A stretch of DNA of 64,000 nucleotides from Candidatus Villigracilis affinis (GCA_016718275.1 JADKEA010000001.1:341911-405910), one strand, 5' to 3'; counted from the first letter of the stretch, positions 23,291 to 32,981 are shown. The notes: generated from the letters alone by a model not told the origin. Numbers and translations: made by a program.

Positions 23291-25229
23291 CGTCACTAAA
23301 CTAAACGTTTCTGGCGAGTCGGTCACGAAGTCTGTTGAAATTGAAATCAGCGACCCCGAACTCAATCCGCGTTTCGTGGCGGGATTGATCCGCAATGTGG
23401 AGATCAAGCCCAGCCCGTATCAAATTCAGCGCAGACTCAAACTCGCGGGCGTGCGCCCGATCAACAACGTGGTCGATGCGACCAACTACGCCATGCTCGA
23501 ACTCGGCGAACCGCTGCACGCCTTTGATTACGATGTGTTGAAAGCACGCGCTGGCGACAAGAAGATCAAGATCAGCACCCGCGCCGCAAAAGATGGCGAG
23601 AAACTCACCACGCTGGATGGAAATACGCGCACGCTTACTTCAATGAACGTACTCGTCTGTGATGAGCAAGGTCCGCTCTCGCTTGCGGGTGTGATGGGCG
23701 GATCGGAAAGCGAAGTGTATGACGCCTCCAAAGAATTGTTGGACGCAGTCAGCAACGAAGCCAAGCCCGATGAAAAAATGCAACAGGGCAAGATCAGCAT
23801 TCGCGGCACAAGCACCGTCAACGTTCTGCTTGAAGGCGCGGCGTGGAACTTCATCAACATCCGCCGCACAGCGAAACAGCATAACCTTCCCTCCGAAGCC
23901 TCGTTCCGTTTTTCGCGCGGCGTGCATCCTGCACTCGCAGAAGGCGGCGTCAGCCTCGGCTTGAAATACATGGCCGAATGGGCTGGCGGCACCATCGCCC
24001 CCGGCCTCGTGGATACCTATCCCCTCCCGCCGAAAGATGCAGTCGTTGATGTGACCTCGAACGATGTCAAACGCTGGCTCGGCATCGACCTCACACACGC
24101 GCAAATTGCCGAACTGCTTTCGCGCCTCGAATTCAAATGCGAAGTGTCGAATGACAAAGTCCGCGTCACCTCGCCCAATCACCGCATGGATATCGGCGAA
24201 GGTGTCGTCGGCATTGCCGATGTGCTCGAAGAAGTGGCGCGCAGTTACGGCTACGATAACATCCCCACCACCACCATGTCAGATGCGCTTCCGCCGCAGG
24301 TTGGCAATCCCATTCACGAGTGGGAGGAACATCTCCGCGATCTGCTCGTCGCGCTTGGTTTGCAGGAAGTCGTTTCCTATCGCATGACCTCGCCCGAAAA
24401 AGAAGCGCGCATCGCAAAACATGCCGATTACGTCCGCATGGCGAATCCGATCACGCCCGATAAAAGCGTGCTGCGCCGCAGCCTGATCGCATCGGTGCTC
24501 GACTCGCTCGAAAAGAATATCCGCTACAGCGAAGCCTTCTCCTTCTTCGAGGTCGGCTCGGTCTTCGAACCGATCAAGAACGAACTGCCGAACGAACCGC
24601 GCAAACTCGCCATTGCGATGACAGGTCTGCGCGAAGCGACTGCGTGGGATGTGAAGGACTCTCCCAAACTTGACTTCTTCGATTTGAAGGGACGCATCGA
24701 ACTCATGTTGAGCGGGCTGCGCCTCACGAACATTTCCTACACTGCAACAGACGCCTACTCTCACCTACACCCGGGCAAAGCCGCCGAAATCAAAGTAAAC
24801 GGACAGGTCGTTGGCGCATTCGGTGAACTGCATCCGCTGGTGAAGGAACAATATGAGTTGGGCGACTCCGCAGTCCTCGTTGCTGAATTCGATTTGGAAA
24901 CTCTCCGCGCTGTGGCCCCGACCTACGGAATCAAGACCATCCCTGAGACTCCGTCCATTTATGAAGACATCGCCCTCATCGTGGATGAATCAGTGCTGGC
25001 TGAATCTGTCGAAGCATTGATCAGGCAAACGGGAGGAAGAAGCGTGACCAACGTCCGCCTCTTCGATCTGTATCGCGATGAAAAGATCGGCGCGGGCAAA
25101 AAGTCACTGGCGTATAGTCTCACCTATCAGGCTGGCGACAAAACGATGACCGACGCCGAGGCTGCCGCCATCCGCAACAAGATCGTCAAGCGGCTGGAAA
25201 AGGAAGTCGGCGCGAAGCTGAGAAGTTAG
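23280..25229 (+). CDS. pheT: Phenylalanine-tRNA ligase beta subunit, C-terminal part
   Basis: The open frame begins right after the repeat and reads KFKPVTKLNVSGESVTK, then the B3/B4 domain (GLIRNVEIKPSPYQIQRRLKLAGVRPINNVVDATNYAMLELG, LSLAGVMGG), B5 (DVTSNDVKRWLGIDL), the catalytic-like core (EVVSYRMTSP, VLRRSLIASVLDSLEKNIRY) and the C-terminal anticodon-binding FDX domain (PSIYEDIALIVDESVLAESV...GKKSLAYSLTYQAGDKTMTDAEA). With the N-terminal part the full length is about 850 residues, normal for PheT. The first ATG-like start inside this frame is at 23376, but that would lose conserved B3 residues. Confidence 0.93.
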   Translation, partial: KFKPVTKLNVSGESVTKSVEIEISDPELNPRFVAGLIRNVEIKPSPYQIQRRLKLAGVRPINNVVDATNYAMLELGEPLHAFDYDVLKARAGDKKIKISTRAAKDGEKLTTLDGNTRTLTSMNVLVCDEQGPLSLAGVMGGSESEVYDASKELLDAVSNEAKPDEKMQQGKISIRGTSTVNVLLEGAAWNFINIRRTAKQHNLPSEASFRFSRGVHPALAEGGVSLGLKYMAEWAGGTIAPGLVDTYPLPPKDAVVDVTSNDVKRWLGIDLTHAQIAELLSRLEFKCEVSNDKVRVTSPNHRMDIGEGVVGIADVLEEVARSYGYDNIPTTTMSDALPPQVGNPIHEWEEHLRDLLVALGLQEVVSYRMTSPEKEARIAKHADYVRMANPITPDKSVLRRSLIASVLDSLEKNIRYSEAFSFFEVGSVFEPIKNELPNEPRKLAIAMTGLREATAWDVKDSPKLDFFDLKGRIELMLSGLRLTNISYTATDAYSHLHPGKAAEIKVNGQVVGAFGELHPLVKEQYELGDSAVLVAEFDLETLRAVAPTYGIKTIPETPSIYEDIALIVDESVLAESVEALIRQTGGRSVTNVRLFDLYRDEKIGAGKKSLAYSLTYQAGDKTMTDAEAAAIRNKIVKRLEKEVGAKLRS

Positions 25230-25234
25230 TACCA

Positions 25235-25265
25235 ATGGGATGCAAAATTTACTTGCATCCCATTT
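25235..25265 (+). terminator. Terminator of pheST
   Basis: Stem AATGGGATGCAA / TTGCATCCCATT followed by TTTATTG. Confidence 0.85.
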
Positions 25266-25316
25266 TTATTGAATGTATACTGCTAATGAAATCAATCAAC
25301 TCATGAGGAGAAAATT

Positions 25317-25610
25317 ATGAACAACAAGAATACTGGCATGATCGCCACCATCGCCACCGCTTTGATCTGCGGATGCTGCGCTTTATTCACCTGCATCCTG
25401 GGTATTGGTGGTCTTACAGGAAACGGGACAATGTCATTAGGAAACAGCACCCAACCCATGCCGCCCGCCGTGGGTGCGGTTTTTCTGTGCCTTTCCTTCA
25501 TTATGATCATTATCCCTGTGGCAGTCGGCTTCTTCACCCTTCGCAAGAAACCCGAAACCATTGCCGAAGAAACCCCTGCCAGCAACGAACCCCTTCCCCC
25601 TGCTTCTTAA
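25317..25610 (+). CDS. Small two-helix membrane protein, unknown
   Basis: 97 residues, SD GAGGAG. Two membrane segments (about 8-31, with GCCALFTC, and 50-72) and a Pro/Glu-rich C-terminus (ETIAEETPASNEPLPPAS). A TGTATACT extended -10 lies about 40 nt upstream. No family recognised. Ends at a bidirectional terminator shared with the convergent lipoprotein gene. Confidence 0.7.
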   Translation: MNNKNTGMIATIATALICGCCALFTCILGIGGLTGNGTMSLGNSTQPMPPAVGAVFLCLSFIMIIIPVAVGFFTLRKKPETIAEETPASNEPLPPAS

Positions 25611-25625
25611 ATCTGAAAAACATAA

Positions 25626-25662
25626 AAAAATCCTCCGAGTTTTCACTCGGAGGATTTTTAGT
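25626..25662. terminator. Bidirectional intrinsic terminator
   Basis: Stem AAAAATCCTCCGAGT / ACTCGGAGGATTTTT between convergent genes. Confidence 0.9.
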
Positions 25663-25663
25663 T

Positions 25664-26293
25664 TTAGGGCACAATGATCTTCAATTTCATGGAGCAGAAT
25701 TCGGTCTTCCCGACCTTGATCCTCCATGTGGTGGTGTAGGTGCCTGGGTCCATCGGGGCCCACATCTCGACAAATATATCCGCCTTCTCACCGGTTGGAA
25801 TGGAGGTGGGCATGTCGTACACCGCTAGTTTGTGGAACTTGGTGCCGCTCACGAAGCGATAGTCCGCCGTGTTCACGCCCCAAGTCTCGGTGCCGATATT
25901 CTTGACTTGCCAGCGTGCCTGAAATGCCAGCCCGGGCACAAAACTGGTGTCGTCTGCCGGGCTTTGTGACAGAATCTGACAGTCATAGGGCTCGTCGGAT
26001 TTTTCCGGTGTCGGCGTAAGCGATGGTACAGTAGGCGTTGCGAGCACGAAGATGAAAGTGTTCGTCGGAGAAGGGGTCTCCGAGGGCGCCCTTGTAAAGG
26101 TCGGCATCACGGTCGCGGTCGGCAACAGTACAAAGGTCTGTGTTGCCGCCGCGCCCGCAGTTTCGGCGATGATCGTATTGACCTGCAAAAGGTCAAAGGT
26201 TGGAGGAGCATATGGGGTGGCCAGTGGCGCACATGCAAGCAGCAACACAGTGATAAAAAGTATTGCCAGTGTCCGCTGATTCCGCTTGAGCAT
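25664..26293 (-). CDS. Lipoprotein with NBR1-Ig-like domain (copy 1)
   Basis: 209 residues. The start at 26293 has GGAGGA upstream; the longer frame runs into the neighbouring gene. Signal peptide with lipobox LLLAC, a Thr/Pro-rich linker (about 60-100), then a C-terminal domain: DCQILSQSPADDTSFVPGLAFQARWQVKNIGTETWGVNTADYRFVSG...TYTTTWRIKVGKTEFCSMKLKIIV. This is the four-tryptophan NBR1 Ig-like fold, with conserved W in FQARWQVKN, TETW and TTTWRI. In eukaryotes it binds autophagy cargo; bacterial surface copies have no known ligand. Pairs with the next gene as a tandem duplicate. Confidence 0.82.
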   Translation of the reverse strand: MLKRNQRTLAILFITVLLLACAPLATPYAPPTFDLLQVNTIIAETAGAAATQTFVLLPTATVMPTFTRAPSETPSPTNTFIFVLATPTVPSLTPTPEKSDEPYDCQILSQSPADDTSFVPGLAFQARWQVKNIGTETWGVNTADYRFVSGTKFHKLAVYDMPTSIPTGEKADIFVEMWAPMDPGTYTTTWRIKVGKTEFCSMKLKIIVP

Positions 26294-26313
26294 GAAATCC
26301 TCCGATTGGATTT

Positions 26314-26958
26314 TTATTTTACAAAGATCGCAACGTATGGGAAGCAGATCTGGCCCTGTACGACCCAAGTCATGACCTGGAAACCGGGTTCGTCGGGCGC
26401 AACCGCGTCAAAAACCACGCTGAACTGGTCGCCGGGGGCCATGGAAGGCAATTGCACTGTTCCGGCGCCGGTCATCTTGGGGCCGCTCCAATATTTGAGG
26501 TCATACCCGGCAGGCCATGTCTTTGTGCCGGTATTGAGGATGGTCCATTTAATATCAAACTCCTGCCCGTGAAGGAATTCCTGGTTGTCGTACGGACGCT
26601 GATGAATGATGTCGCAGGAATACTCCGCCTTGGGGGGAGCACCGCCGCCACCGGATGAACGTACAGTGGGGGTCGTCACAACGAACGGCGTCACAGTGGG
26701 AAGAGAAAACAATGTGGCCGTGGCGGTGGGAGTGAGTGTGGCTTGCGCTTCCATGGTCTGAGCGACAAAAGTGCTGACTTGATTCTGCGCTTCGACTGTT
26801 TGGGCAACGGCCGTCCCAATATCCGACTGCACGTCCTGTGAGCTTTGTGTGTTTTGAACCTGCTGGGATTGCTGGTTCGATGCCGTGGCAGGCAAACATG
26901 CGCTGAGGGACAGCGCCAGTATTACCAGAGTGATCATCGCTCGATTTGATTTTTTCAT
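26314..26958 (-). CDS. Lipoprotein with NBR1-Ig-like domain (copy 2)
   Basis: 214 residues, AAGGAG upstream of ATG. Lipobox LSLSAC, a Gln/Ser/Thr-rich linker (about 25-85), a Gly-rich spacer (SSGGGGAPP), then the Ig-like domain: CDIIHQRPYDNQEFLHGQEFDIKWTILNTGTKTWPAGYDLKYWSG...PGFQVMTWVVQGQICFPYVAIFV. Trp residues of the NBR1-type fold are kept. Only 20 nt separates it from copy 1, so the two are co-transcribed; their linkers differ strongly, showing old duplication. It begins 34 nt after the kamA stop. Confidence 0.82.
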   Translation of the reverse strand: MKKSNRAMITLVILALSLSACLPATASNQQSQQVQNTQSSQDVQSDIGTAVAQTVEAQNQVSTFVAQTMEAQATLTPTATATLFSLPTVTPFVVTTPTVRSSGGGGAPPKAEYSCDIIHQRPYDNQEFLHGQEFDIKWTILNTGTKTWPAGYDLKYWSGPKMTGAGTVQLPSMAPGDQFSVVFDAVAPDEPGFQVMTWVVQGQICFPYVAIFVK

Positions 26959-26991
26959 TATTTTCTCCTTCGCAAACTTTTATGGGATCCT

Positions 26992-28323
26992 TTAGTCTGT
27001 TTCGCCAGATCCAATGCCAAGCGGCTTCCACTTGTTTTCATCGCGCAAACGATGCTGACCACCGCCACGATTATGAAGCTCGTCGAACCCTTCAGGCTTG
27101 ATGAACAACTGCTCACCGTCGAGCATGCCGGTCAGCCCGGTCTGACCGGGTTCGGGGCGCTTGTTCTGACAGAATTTGCAGGTCTTCGGGTCGTGCGACT
27201 TGTATTCGGTCGGCTCTTCGTAGGTGGTGACATAGCCTTCATAGTTGCGGACGATGACCTTATGGTCAGACATGCTCAACATGTAATTTGGCATGACAGG
27301 AATCTTACCACCGCCGCCGGGCGCATCCACGATGAATTGTGGGACGGCGTAACCGGAGGTGTGTCCGCGCAAGGCTTCGATGATCTCGATTCCTTTGGCA
27401 ACGGGCGTACGGAAGTGCCCGGCGCCTTCAACGAGGTCACATTGATACAGGTAGTAGGGGCGCACGCGGATGCGGGTAAGTTTCTGAACCAATTCGCGCT
27501 GCAGGTGGGCGCAATCGTTCACGCCAGCCAGAAGCACGGACTGGTTTCCAAGCGGGATGCCTGCACGACTTAAACGATCGCAAGCCTCGGCAAGTTCCAG
27601 CGAAATCTCATTTGGGTGGTTGACATGGATGTTCAACCACAGGGGGTGGAACTTGGCGAGCATATCGCACAGTTCCTGGGTGATGCGCATCGGCATGAAA
27701 ACAGGCACACGTGAACCGATGCGGATAATCTCGATATGCGGAATCTCACGCAAACGGGTGAGCAATTCCTCCAAAACCTTGGGAGCCAGCACGAGCGGAT
27801 CCCCGCCGGAGAGGAGAACATCGCGCACCTGCGGGGTGTTCTTGAGGTACTCGATCTGCATCTCGAATTCCTGGCGGTTGAAGGTCTGGCCAGGGTCGCC
27901 GACGATGCGCGAGCGTGTGCAATAGCGGCAGTACGATGCGCACTGGGTCGTTACCAGCATGAGAACTCTGTCAGGATACCGGTGAACCAGCCCGGGCACG
28001 GGAGAGTGGCGATCCTCCGCAAGAGAGTCCTCCATCATGGAGGTAAAGGCGTTCAATTCCTCAGAAACAGGAATGATCTGTTTACGGGTTGGGTCATCCG
28101 GGTCGTTCGGATCGATCAGGGAAATAAAGTAGGGGGTCACATCCACGCGGAACAGGCCTTGTGTTTGCAGGGCCTTGCGTTCGGAGTCGGTGAGCGGAAG
28201 GACTTTTTCGATGTCTTCAGCGGTGTTGAGACGATGGCTTAACTGCCAGCGCCAGTCATTCCATTTTTCGTCGGGGATATCGGCATAGATCGGTGCACGT
28301 TTTGACACAATAGGGGTGGGCAT
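26992..28323 (-). CDS. kamA: Lysine 2,3-aminomutase (KamA-type radical SAM)
   Basis: 443 residues, SD GGAGGA. Seen: the radical-SAM cluster motif CASYCRYCTRSRIVG (about residues 130-145), LLSGGDPLVLAPKVLEELL, RIGSRVPVFMPMRIT, HVNHPNEISLELAEACDRLSRAGIPLGNQSVLLAGVND and a C-terminal Cys cluster CKFCQNKRPEPGQTG. It interconverts L-lysine and beta-lysine with SAM, a 4Fe-4S cluster and PLP (PLP-lysine region GGGGKIPV). Beta-lysine feeds lysine fermentation, EF-P modification or the osmolyte N-acetyl-beta-lysine. No ablB acetyltransferase or fermentation genes are adjacent, so the pathway is open. Confidence 0.93.
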   Translation of the reverse strand: MPTPIVSKRAPIYADIPDEKWNDWRWQLSHRLNTAEDIEKVLPLTDSERKALQTQGLFRVDVTPYFISLIDPNDPDDPTRKQIIPVSEELNAFTSMMEDSLAEDRHSPVPGLVHRYPDRVLMLVTTQCASYCRYCTRSRIVGDPGQTFNRQEFEMQIEYLKNTPQVRDVLLSGGDPLVLAPKVLEELLTRLREIPHIEIIRIGSRVPVFMPMRITQELCDMLAKFHPLWLNIHVNHPNEISLELAEACDRLSRAGIPLGNQSVLLAGVNDCAHLQRELVQKLTRIRVRPYYLYQCDLVEGAGHFRTPVAKGIEIIEALRGHTSGYAVPQFIVDAPGGGGKIPVMPNYMLSMSDHKVIVRNYEGYVTTYEEPTEYKSHDPKTCKFCQNKRPEPGQTGLTGMLDGEQLFIKPEGFDELHNRGGGQHRLRDENKWKPLGIGSGETD

Positions 28324-28654
28324 TTTTTCCTCCAGAAAGTTAAATAAGATTTTTAAAAGTTAATACAGGTAATAACGCGCGGCTGCGCGTGGAGGGTCAT
28401 GGTCGGGGCGAAAAAATCCTGCAAATTTCAGGTACATCATTCTCCGCTGGCGGCATAAATCGTCAAGTTTTTGAAAGAAATCACAGATATATAGTGATTC
28501 CAGTTCATTTATTTATGCGGCACTCTATAACATTGTAAAAGCAAACGGAAAGCGGGTCAATGTCGGTATTTCAATGCCAGCCTTTTTTGCTTAAAAAAAC
28601 TCGCCCGCGAAAATATTTTTCGCGGGCGAGCCTTATTTTATGGAAAGAAATAGA
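28324..28654. other. Intergenic region between rpoC and kamA
   Basis: 331 bp. The rpoC side holds the rpoC terminator (28599-28632). The rest is AT-rich and must contain the minus-strand kamA promoter; a TTGACG is visible about 145 nt upstream of kamA but no well-spaced -10. A GC-rich hairpin (CGCGCGGCTGCGCG, 28377-28390) lies in the kamA leader. No gene or known riboswitch was recognised. Confidence 0.5.
28599..28632 (-). terminator. Intrinsic terminator of rpoC
   Basis: Perfect stem CTCGCCCGCGAAAA / TTTTCGCGGGCGAG, followed on the minus strand by a T-run. Confidence 0.92.
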
Positions 28655-31600
28655 CTAGATACTGCCCATATCCGGCATGTTTGACCATTGTGTGGCGTTC
28701 TGTGTGCTCTCCGCATCCGCGAAGCGGCCGTGGATAAAGCCGGTGCCCGCAGGGATGAGCTTGCCAATGATCACGTTTTCCTTCAAGCCAAAGAGCGGAT
28801 CCGTGGTGGAACCGATGGCCGCACTTGCCAACACCTTGATGGTGTGCTGGAAGGAGGAAGCCGAGAGGAAGGAATCAGTGCTGAGTGAGGCTTTCGTTAC
28901 ACCAAGCAAAATCTCCTGGAAACGGGCGGCTTGTTTGCCGTCAGCCAGCAAGGCTTCGTTGATCTTGCGGATCTCAAGGCGGTCAACAGCGTCACCAGGC
29001 AGGTACTTGGTATCGCCTGGGCGAGTCACCTGAACCTTGCTCAACATCTTGCGGATGATGACTTCGAAATGCTTATCGTGGATGTTCTGACCCTGTGAAC
29101 GATACACCTTCTGAACCTCGGTCATGAGATACATCTGGCAGGCATCACGTCCCTGGATCTTGAGCACACGATGGGGGTTGAGCGAACCTTCCGTAAGCGG
29201 CTGACCAGCTTCCACGCGCGCGCCGTCCTTGACGAGAAGGCGAGAGGTGGTGGGAATGTCTTCAATGACCTCTTCGCGTTGTTCGTAGGAGACAATGATC
29301 TTGTGCTCCTTTTTCTCCACGGCCACACGCCCGGCGTGCTGGGCGATGATGGTCGCCTTTTCCTTGTTAGCGAGGACATCACCGATTTGAACTTCAGTCT
29401 CATCCTTGGCGACGAACTTCCAGTCTTCAGGGATGACGTATTCGTCATGAACCATTTCAGCATGCTCGATACGTACTTCGCGCATGTCGGCATATTTTTC
29501 AGACTGGCGGACATGCACCATGCCGCTGATCTCAGCCACAACCGCTTCACCCTTCGGCATCTTGCGGGCTTCGAAGATTTCCTCCACGCGCGGCAGACCT
29601 GTTGTGATGTCTGCGCTGGTGGCGGCCACACCGCCTGTGTGGAATGTGCGCAATGTCAGCTGTGTACCAGGCTCACCAATGGACTGGGCGGCCACAATAC
29701 CAACTGCAGCGCCAAGTTCAACCAGTTCACCACGGGCAAGGTCAATGCCGTAACATTTCGAGCAGATACCGTGAGTGAGCTGACAAGTCATGGGTGAGCG
29801 AAGTTTCACTTCGGTCACGCCTGCACCGGCGATCTTGCGGGCAAGGTCATGGGTGATGACATCGTTGTACTCAGCGAGTACCTCACCAGTCTTCGGGTCA
29901 AGGATTCGATCCGCAACAAGACGGCTGTAAATACGGCTGGTAATGGACTGGCCGGCAACGTCATCTGACTTGCGGATCCAAATACCTTCGTGCGTGCCGC
30001 AGTCGTGTTCATTAATGATGATGTCCTGTGCAATATCCACAAGACGACGGGTGAGGTAACCTGCATCAGCGGTGCGGAGGGCTGTATCAGCAAGACCCTT
30101 ACGCGCGCCGTGTGTTGAGATGAAGTATTCCTGCGAAGTAAGACCTTCGCGGAAGTTGGAACGGATCGGCATCGGGATGATGCGTCCGGAGGGATCAGCC
30201 ATCAAACCGCGCATACCAGCCAGCTGGGAAATGGTGGAGAAACCACCTTTTGTCGCGCCGGAAGTGGCCATGATGGAAAGATTGCCATCCGGATCCATGT
30301 GCTTCCTTACGGCAACACCCACACGCTCGGTAATCTCCTGCCAGATCTGGATCTCACGTTCATTCTTTTCCTGTTCCGTGAGCAGACCGCGGCGGAAGTC
30401 GCGCAATACCACTTCAACTGACTTGAGCGCTTCTTCGATAATGCCCTTGCGTTCCGGCGGAATGGAAATATCCGCAACCGCCAGCGTGGTGCCAGAACGG
30501 GTTGCATATTCAAAGCCAATGCTCTTGACGGCATCAGCCACATTGGTGGTGACTTCCTGTCCGCATAATTCGTACACTTCAGCGATCAGGTCCTTCACGC
30601 CGCCCTTATCCAGTTTTTCATTCACAAACTGAACCTGTTCGGGCAAAACGCGATTGAATAACACGCGACCCACAGTCGTGTTGACGATACGGATTTCGGA
30701 TTCAGGCAGACGGTCACCCTTATCGTCGTACCACGTCCTCGTGCGGAACTTGATTTCGGTGTGAATTTCAACCTGACCAAGAGCGTAGGCGAGTTCCACC
30801 TCGTCGATGTCTGCAAATGCGCGGCCATCGCCACGGTGAACGGCTTTCTTTTCCATGGTCAGGTAATATACACCCAACACCATGTCCTTGGACGGGGAAA
30901 TGATCGGCTCACCGTCAGCGGGCTTGAGCAAGTTCTTGGAAGCAAGCATCAGATCGCGTGCTTCCTGAACCGCCTTCTGTGAAAGCGGAACATGCACAGC
31001 CATTTGATCGCCGTCAAAGTCCGCGTTGAAAGCGGTGGTGACGAGTGGATGTAATTGAATTGCAGAGCCTTCGATGAGGATCGGCTCGAATGCCTGGATA
31101 CCAAGACGATGCAGTGTCGGAGCACGATTAAGCATGACAGGGCGATCACCAATCACGCTCTCGAGCGCTTCCCAGACCTCGGGCCTGTTACGCTCAATCA
31201 AGCGACGTGCACCTTTGACATTCGCCGCGTAATTGTTCTGCACAAGGCGTGCAATCACAAACGGACGGTACAGCTCAAGCGCCATGCTCTTGGGCAGACC
31301 GCACTGATTCAGTTTCAACTGCGGACCCACCACGATCACGGAACGACCGGAATAATCCACACGCTTGCCGAGCAAGTTGCGGCGGAAGCGACCCTTCTTG
31401 CCTTTGAGCATATCGCTCAAGGACTTCAGTTCGCGGCGTCCACGGCGGGAAAGGGCCTTGCCGCGCTGGCTGTTGTCGATGAGGCTGTCAACAGCCTCCT
31501 GCAACATGCGTTTCTCATTGCGGATGATGACATCCGGAGCGCCGAGTTCGAGCAATCTCTTCAAACGGTTGTTACGGTTGATCACGCGGCGATACAGGTC

Positions 31601-32899
31601 GTTGAGATCGGAAGTCGCAAAGCGGCCGCCGTCCAACTGAACCATCGGGCGCAGATCGGGAGGGATCACGGGCAGAACGGTCAGGATCATCCACGCAGGG
31701 CTGTTGCCAGAGCGGCGGAACGCTTCCACAACTTTCAAACGGGTTGTGGACTTCTTGCGCTTCTGCTTGCTCTTGGTGGTGCGGACCTCATGCCAGAGTT
31801 CCTCGGAAAGTTTATCGAGGTCGAGGCGTTCGAGAATATCGAAGAAGGCTTCGGCGCCCATGTCGGCACGGAAGACCTGCCCCCAACGCTGCTTCAATTC
31901 ACGGTAGCGGATTTCGCTGAGGAATGTGAAGGGACGAAGTTCCAACAGTTCATCACGCAAGCGCGAAGAGCTATTTGAAGTGTCGGTGGTCTCATTCTCC
32001 AACTCACTGCGCAGAGCTTCCATTTCCTGATCTGCCTGAGCCTTGATGGCGGCAGATTGGGTCTTGAGTTCTTCAACTTCGCGCTGCTTCTTATCCTTCA
32101 ATTCATTTTCAAGAGTTTCCAGTTTTTTCTGGACACTCTTTTGAATCATGGTGATGTGCTTGCTGGCGACTTTGTCGTTGGCGTCAATGATCTTCTCGCC
32201 GGTAAGTTCGAAGATAACGGCCTTCTTCGCAGGTTCACCCATCTGGGCTTGAAGCTGTTTCTCGAGTTTCTGACCCTCTTTGATCATCGGGTCCATTTGC
32301 TCGGCAATGCCTTCGTCGTAACCCTGCTCAAGCGCAACAAGCTTCTGCTTAAGTTCGGTGATCTTTTGGTCGCGCTTGGTCTTGATCTCGGCAATTTTGG
32401 CATTTACGCCAGCGGCCTGCTCACGCTCAGAAACGGTAATTTCGTCTTCGAGGCGCTGCAAGGCTTTCTTGCGGGCTTCCTCGTCCACGTAGGTGACAAC
32501 GTATTGGGCAAAATACAACACACGGTCAAGGTTGCGGCGTGAGACATCGAGCAGCATACCCATTTGCGACGGGATACGGCGTGTGTACCAGATGTGTGCA
32601 ACCGGTGTGGCGAGCGTGATGTGTCCCATGCGCTCACGGCGAACTGCGGAACGGGTTACTTCAACGCCGCATTTTTCGCATGTAATACCTTTGTAACGGG
32701 GGTTTTTGTATTTGCCGCAATAACACTGCCAATCACGGGTGGGGCCAAAGATGGCTTCACAGAACAATCCATCCTTCTCTGGACGCAGACGACGATAGTT
32801 AATTGTTTCTGGTTTGAGAACCTCACCATACGACCAGGACATAATTGTCTGTGGGGAGGCAAGGCTGATACGAAGTGCGGTTAATCCCTTAGTTTCCAC
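28655..32899 (-). CDS. rpoC: RNA polymerase subunit beta'
   Basis: 1414 residues, GTG start with GAGGAGA upstream. Seen: the N-terminal zinc site CYCGKYKN...CEKCGV (about 58-77), NADFDGDQMAVHVPLS (the catalytic Mg2+ site), the bridge-helix and trigger-loop region, the second zinc site with LTHGICSKCYGIDLARGE, and a C-terminal GEPGTQLTLRTFHTGG. A coiled-coil-rich insert lies at about 170-310 (KIAEIKTKRDQKITELKQKL... and LENELKDKKQREVEELKTQ). Context is unusual: rpoB normally lies directly upstream, but here the upstream neighbour is a penicillin-binding protein and rpoC has its own promoter and leader. Confidence 0.97.
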   Translation of the reverse strand: METKGLTALRISLASPQTIMSWSYGEVLKPETINYRRLRPEKDGLFCEAIFGPTRDWQCYCGKYKNPRYKGITCEKCGVEVTRSAVRRERMGHITLATPVAHIWYTRRIPSQMGMLLDVSRRNLDRVLYFAQYVVTYVDEEARKKALQRLEDEITVSEREQAAGVNAKIAEIKTKRDQKITELKQKLVALEQGYDEGIAEQMDPMIKEGQKLEKQLQAQMGEPAKKAVIFELTGEKIIDANDKVASKHITMIQKSVQKKLETLENELKDKKQREVEELKTQSAAIKAQADQEMEALRSELENETTDTSNSSSRLRDELLELRPFTFLSEIRYRELKQRWGQVFRADMGAEAFFDILERLDLDKLSEELWHEVRTTKSKQKRKKSTTRLKVVEAFRRSGNSPAWMILTVLPVIPPDLRPMVQLDGGRFATSDLNDLYRRVINRNNRLKRLLELGAPDVIIRNEKRMLQEAVDSLIDNSQRGKALSRRGRRELKSLSDMLKGKKGRFRRNLLGKRVDYSGRSVIVVGPQLKLNQCGLPKSMALELYRPFVIARLVQNNYAANVKGARRLIERNRPEVWEALESVIGDRPVMLNRAPTLHRLGIQAFEPILIEGSAIQLHPLVTTAFNADFDGDQMAVHVPLSQKAVQEARDLMLASKNLLKPADGEPIISPSKDMVLGVYYLTMEKKAVHRGDGRAFADIDEVELAYALGQVEIHTEIKFRTRTWYDDKGDRLPESEIRIVNTTVGRVLFNRVLPEQVQFVNEKLDKGGVKDLIAEVYELCGQEVTTNVADAVKSIGFEYATRSGTTLAVADISIPPERKGIIEEALKSVEVVLRDFRRGLLTEQEKNEREIQIWQEITERVGVAVRKHMDPDGNLSIMATSGATKGGFSTISQLAGMRGLMADPSGRIIPMPIRSNFREGLTSQEYFISTHGARKGLADTALRTADAGYLTRRLVDIAQDIIINEHDCGTHEGIWIRKSDDVAGQSITSRIYSRLVADRILDPKTGEVLAEYNDVITHDLARKIAGAGVTEVKLRSPMTCQLTHGICSKCYGIDLARGELVELGAAVGIVAAQSIGEPGTQLTLRTFHTGGVAATSADITTGLPRVEEIFEARKMPKGEAVVAEISGMVHVRQSEKYADMREVRIEHAEMVHDEYVIPEDWKFVAKDETEVQIGDVLANKEKATIIAQHAGRVAVEKKEHKIIVSYEQREEVIEDIPTTSRLLVKDGARVEAGQPLTEGSLNPHRVLKIQGRDACQMYLMTEVQKVYRSQGQNIHDKHFEVIIRKMLSKVQVTRPGDTKYLPGDAVDRLEIRKINEALLADGKQAARFQEILLGVTKASLSTDSFLSASSFQHTIKVLASAAIGSTTDPLFGLKENVIIGKLIPAGTGFIHGRFADAESTQNATQWSNMPDMGSI

Positions 32900-32981
32900 T
32901 GAGTACTCTCCTCAAATAAATAGAGATCATTTCGGGCATCTCTGCAAGTATGTAGCTGTCTTAACGCAGAGACAAACAAAG

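Noticed and set aside
26992..28323. KamA as part of the beta-lysine osmolyte pathway (ablAB)
   Set aside because: No acetyltransferase (ablB) neighbour, so the link with the osmolyte island is not supported by the sequence.
28324..28560. Possible lysine riboswitch before kamA
   Set aside because: No conserved L-box segments could be matched; only a GC hairpin and AT-rich sequence are seen.
31055..31978. 307-codon plus-strand frame inside rpoC
   Set aside because: Antisense of strongly conserved rpoC; no start signals.
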